Below, piece by piece: positions 60,891 through 64,000 of a stretch of DNA of 64,000 nucleotides (position 1 is its first letter; each line of letters starts with the position of its first letter). Source of the DNA: Meloidogyne chitwoodi (taxonomy: Eukaryota > Nematoda > Chromadorea > Rhabditida > Meloidogynidae); NCBI GenBank assembly GCA_015183035.1, contig JACZZP010000007.1:1-64000 (forward strand), read 5' to 3'. A program made the translations under genes and the position numbers. The notes below the pieces were generated by a model. The model did not search any database and was not told where the DNA came from. It was given only the letters and a program-made list of their open reading frames with translations.

Positions 60891-63750
60891 GCAAACATAT
60901 ATTTCTAGAATACGGATAATATGATAAGTAAAATATGATTATCTGATAATTTTCAATTCTGCTGATAGAACTCCTAAATAAGGCAGCAATAGTTTAATAC
61001 GGAGGATCATTTTCGAATGAATGAAATGAATCGACATAATATATGTATGATCAATAAACATATTTAGAGATCACACCTGTTTTACCTTTTACTCCACAAT
61101 AAACAGTTTAGAGGAAGTTTTAAGAAATTTTAAGCGTGGAATAAACAACAAAACTTTCAACTTCCTAGCCCTCGAACGGTCCAGTTTAAAAATTGATTAA
61201 AATATACTACATAAGAATTTCATCGAATAAGTGTGCAAAAGAAAAAAGGGTTAATTTTTTGTTTAAACATGATTCATTTGTTCGAGAGAACGCTGCGCAA
61301 AATTGCAGCGAGAAGGTTGAACGATGTGATTAGGGCTGGCTGGTCGAGAAAAAATGAAAGGCGGAAAAAACTTGTCTATTCACTATATTTTAGATTATTT
61401 GCACACAACTTACTCCGCTTTTGTTCCATTTTACTCTTTATTACGAATGTCTAACAACTTTTCTGTATTTGAATTTTTTCGCTATTTTAAAAATACATGT
61501 ACAATTTCATTAATATTTCCACAATAACTGAAAAATTCTTAATTTTGCCAAAAATTTCATGAATCTCTTCACACATGAAATAATTTGCTTATTCGCGTTA
61601 TTTTCTAACTAAAAATGCAAACCTGTAGCATTAATGCGAACACATTTGTTTTTTTAGAAGTCTAGAGCTTCCAAATTTTCCACTAGTTGAGTATAGATCA
61701 ATTAATTCCTTTTCAAATCAAAGGATAATTACGATCCCAGATCCAACTGTAACTACTTACATAGAAGCTCTAAATTATCAATGTAAACATATTTTTCAGG
61801 ATTTTGCAGCAAACTATCTCTAATATGCATCTTCCTTTTTATCTTTTTTCACTTATCTAAACTCACACTTTTCTTTTACTTAAATCATAGCATAACCCGT
61901 CTTTTTGAGTTTAAATGATTTTAAGAATTAACAACGAAAATTCTATATATCGGAAATGTTAAGTATGTGCAAAATCTGATATATTAATTTAACAACTGTT
62001 CGTCCACGTGTGAAGTGTTAAGGAATGATGAAAATGATAAGAATGAGTTTTTATGCCAAGAAAAGTTTATCAACAATAGAGTTAAGCGAATAATAAATAT
62101 GTTTAATATAAGTTGAGAAGAATCATAACTAAAATCTATCGTAAAATATTAAGAATTGTATCTGTTTTTTCAGGTCAGTAAAATTTGAAAAAACACGCAA
62201 GAATTATATACCAGTAAAAATCACAAGTGAAAGAAGTGAACAATGTGAAGAATAGGTAGCAACGTCATAAAGGTTGAATGAGAGACACTAGTAAATAAAA
62301 ACAACATAATAAAATACATAGAAAACATGAATGCAAAAAGTAAAGACAAGAATAATTGGGCAGAAATTTATGTGATTGACCAAGTGTTAAAAGCAGGGGA
62401 GAGATGAAAAATATCTTCGTAGTAAATTTGAGAAAAAAATAATCGGGAGTCTAGAGAAAATAGAAATATGATATCTTGGCTGTATGAATATTAAAGAAAA
62501 GCTACATACATGATCTGAAGCTTCTGAACCAAACGGGTTTTGGTCTGGAGATAGAGAACAAGAATAGCTAAAGAGATATTGGGCAAAAATTAAGAAAGTC
62601 ACAGAGAAATGATCATTTTGTTGTTTCGGTAAGCACTGATTTTCCCCCAAACAACTCCCACCCGTTTCTTCCACTCTACTTTTTCCTCATTTCCACACTT
62701 CCAAATCTCCTTAAACCCCGCTTTTACTCCGCTATTCGCAGCATGTCCATTTTTCCACTTTCATTTACTTTCAGTCATCAGTTGAAATCCTTCTTCCGCC
62801 TCCGTTTTTTCTCCTCAAATAACGACCAACCTGTCTACTTCTTCTTTCCTAACTACCTCTCACAAACGCCCCCACTCTTTTAAAGGGAGAATTTCCCCAC
62901 TTGTCCTCCAGTCATCATTCACTAATCCAAACATATCGAAACTAAATAGACATTTTAACAAACCTCCATATCGAATCCTTTGTCCTCTTTTTGTTTTTAT
63001 CAGGCAATAGTTTTTAAAGCGTCAAAAAATAACTCGTTCCCAGATATTGAACATTATTTTGTTTTTCATAAACTCTTCATTTTTACATTAGAAAGTTCAT
63101 GAATTTAACCTTTTAATTTCAGCGATTATTTGACTTCGTCTTTACAATCTTATTTCTCATTGTAGCTTTTTCCATTTTTAACACGCAAACAAGAGTGCAC
63201 TAATCTAAAATATTAACTCAACCTTAAAAAACTAGAATCGAGTTATCCCACAGCAATATCATTACACTAGCTACCGTACTTGTTATAAACTAACCTTATA
63301 TTTTGATTCTGATGCAAAAAAGTCCTGTTTCAAGAAATTAACAATCAAATATACATATTAAACGTTCTTCATCCAGACTACGTCGTAAACATTAGATTTA
63401 AACATAAAAAATATGATTTCCATATACTACGTGCTTCTTTGCATCGCCATATGCAGAGACATTCTCGCTCATAAATTTGTTTTATGGAATGTAAAGAAGT
63501 ATGTAGTTGAGGGAGATCAAGTTATCGCCGCAAATAAAATTCAAACTGTTTTTTGAATTATAAAATCTTGAAAAAACATTAAAAATGCAAAAATAACATT
63601 GTGATTTCGAAATCTTACAGTGGAAATATAATTTTATAACAAAGCACTTTTTAATTTTTATCAAACTATAATAATGAATTTTTAATAATTTTGGCATAAT
63701 AAGGCTCAAAAGATAATTTATTTGAAAATTACTTGATAATCATTTTTTTA
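60891..63750. other. 2.9-kb intergenic region without a supported gene
   Basis: It lies upstream of exoc-8 and downstream of the last gene. Positions 62640-62900 are strikingly pyrimidine-rich on the plus strand (TTCC, TCTCC and CTTTT runs), unlike the surroundings. A 47-codon frame with a signal-peptide-like start lies at 63413-63556, listed separately. Frames 61233-61454 and 62387-62674 show no domain. No tRNA or other RNA gene was recognised by eye. Confidence 0.45.
63413..63556 (+). CDS. Possible small secreted peptide or first exon (tentative)
   Basis: A 47-residue frame starts with ATG and MISIYYVLLCIAICRDILAH, which looks like a signal peptide, then KFVLWNVKKYVVEGD and a TGA at 63554-63556. 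A good donor (AAGAA|GTATGT at about 63498) occurs inside the frame, so it could instead be the first exon of a gene on the plus strand. No family is recognised and chance cannot be excluded. Confidence 0.2.
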   Translation: MISIYYVLLCIAICRDILAHKFVLWNVKKYVVEGDQVIAANKIQTVF

Positions 63751-64000
63751 TTATTGTTTTATAGATGAACAAACTTCTATGCTTCCCTCAAGTGGATAAT
63801 CTGCGTCAGCCAAATAAAACTTTTCCTTTCCAAGTGATAATGAGTCACGGTTTAGATGCAAATATCCGCAGCGTTGAAATTCGGAGAAAATAGGCACCGA
63901 CTGTTGCATAAGCACAGAAGAGGCTGAAAATGAAGCGCCTTTACTCGCGGAATTTGCCACGTGATGATCAGTGCCAGTACCAGACGAGAAGATACGTCGA
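63751..64000 (-). CDS. 3'-terminal exon of an unrecognised gene (partial)
   Basis: An open frame enters from the right edge of the window and ends at a TAA at 63751. The visible part is about 82 residues: RRIFSSGTGTDHHVANSASK, then GASFSASSVLMQQSVPIFSE, FQRCGYLHLNRDSLSLGKEK, FYLADADYPLEGSIEVCSSI and KQ. The first third is Ser-rich and probably disordered; the second part has ordinary globular composition. The frame stays open to the window edge and its codon use resembles the neighbouring exons, so it is probably real. I do not recognise the family. An ATG-less start inside the window (63960) is an artefact of truncation. Confidence 0.6.
   Translation of the reverse strand, partial: RRIFSSGTGTDHHVANSASKGASFSASSVLMQQSVPIFSEFQRCGYLHLNRDSLSLGKEKFYLADADYPLEGSIEVCSSIKQ

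Noticed and set aside
61233..62674. Frames at 61233-61454 and 62387-62674
   Set aside because: No domain, no neighbouring exon, composition like the surrounding intergenic DNA.

Overview
The window looks like AT-rich (roughly 70% A+T by eye) nuclear DNA from a nematode. Evidence: genes split by many short introns with TTTTAG/TTTCAG acceptors; several start codons lying 5-20 bases after such an acceptor, as expected for spliced-leader trans-splicing; same-strand genes packed close together; a FEM-2-type phosphatase and a cuticlin-type ZP protein. The base composition, the ~169-bp satellite monomers and a GC-AG intron would fit a tylenchid such as a root-knot nematode (Meloidogyne). That placement is inference and was not checked against any database.

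Positions 1-32835 are one tandem array. A 1194-bp unit repeats 27.5 times with no difference that I could see, and the window opens inside it. Each unit is composite: about five diverged ~161-170-bp satellite monomers plus a ~180-bp block made of ~45-50-bp tandem repeats. From 32836 to about 34440 the array passes into diverged single monomers, a ~616-bp foldback element (33245-33860), and monomers in the opposite orientation. A second foldback with minisatellite arms lies at 34921-35583. No gene is supported before 35704.

From 35704 to the end the window is ordinary gene-rich DNA. Minus strand, in order of coordinate: mitochondrial-type tryptophanyl-tRNA synthetase (35704-37282), FEM-2/PPM1F-type PP2C phosphatase (37675-39611), OS-9-type MRH lectin of ER quality control (39839-41585), an EGF-repeat single-pass membrane protein (42564-44782), a half-length TRAPPC8/Trs85 (46399-49677), and a TBP-like factor, TLF (50028-51515). 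The SLX1 structure-specific endonuclease is on the plus strand (about 52532-54316) and diverges from TLF across a short GC-rich minisatellite. The minus strand then carries a cuticlin-like ZP protein (54685-57077), exocyst subunit EXO84/EXOC8 (57556-60890) and the 3' end of an unrecognised gene (63751-64000).

OS-9, FEM-2 and the TrpRS lie in one orientation with 228- and 393-bp gaps, each downstream gene beginning just after a strong acceptor, so a polycistronic operon is possible. The genes otherwise belong to separate housekeeping or developmental pathways and form no obvious single system. The most unusual feature is the homogeneous higher-order satellite, its inverted flank, and a small hairpin motif (TCATTCGA ... 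TCGAATGA) shared by the satellite, the 33-kb foldback and, in part, a palindrome at 35283. Exon limits were read by hand from splice signals and protein similarity recalled from memory; no alignment was run.
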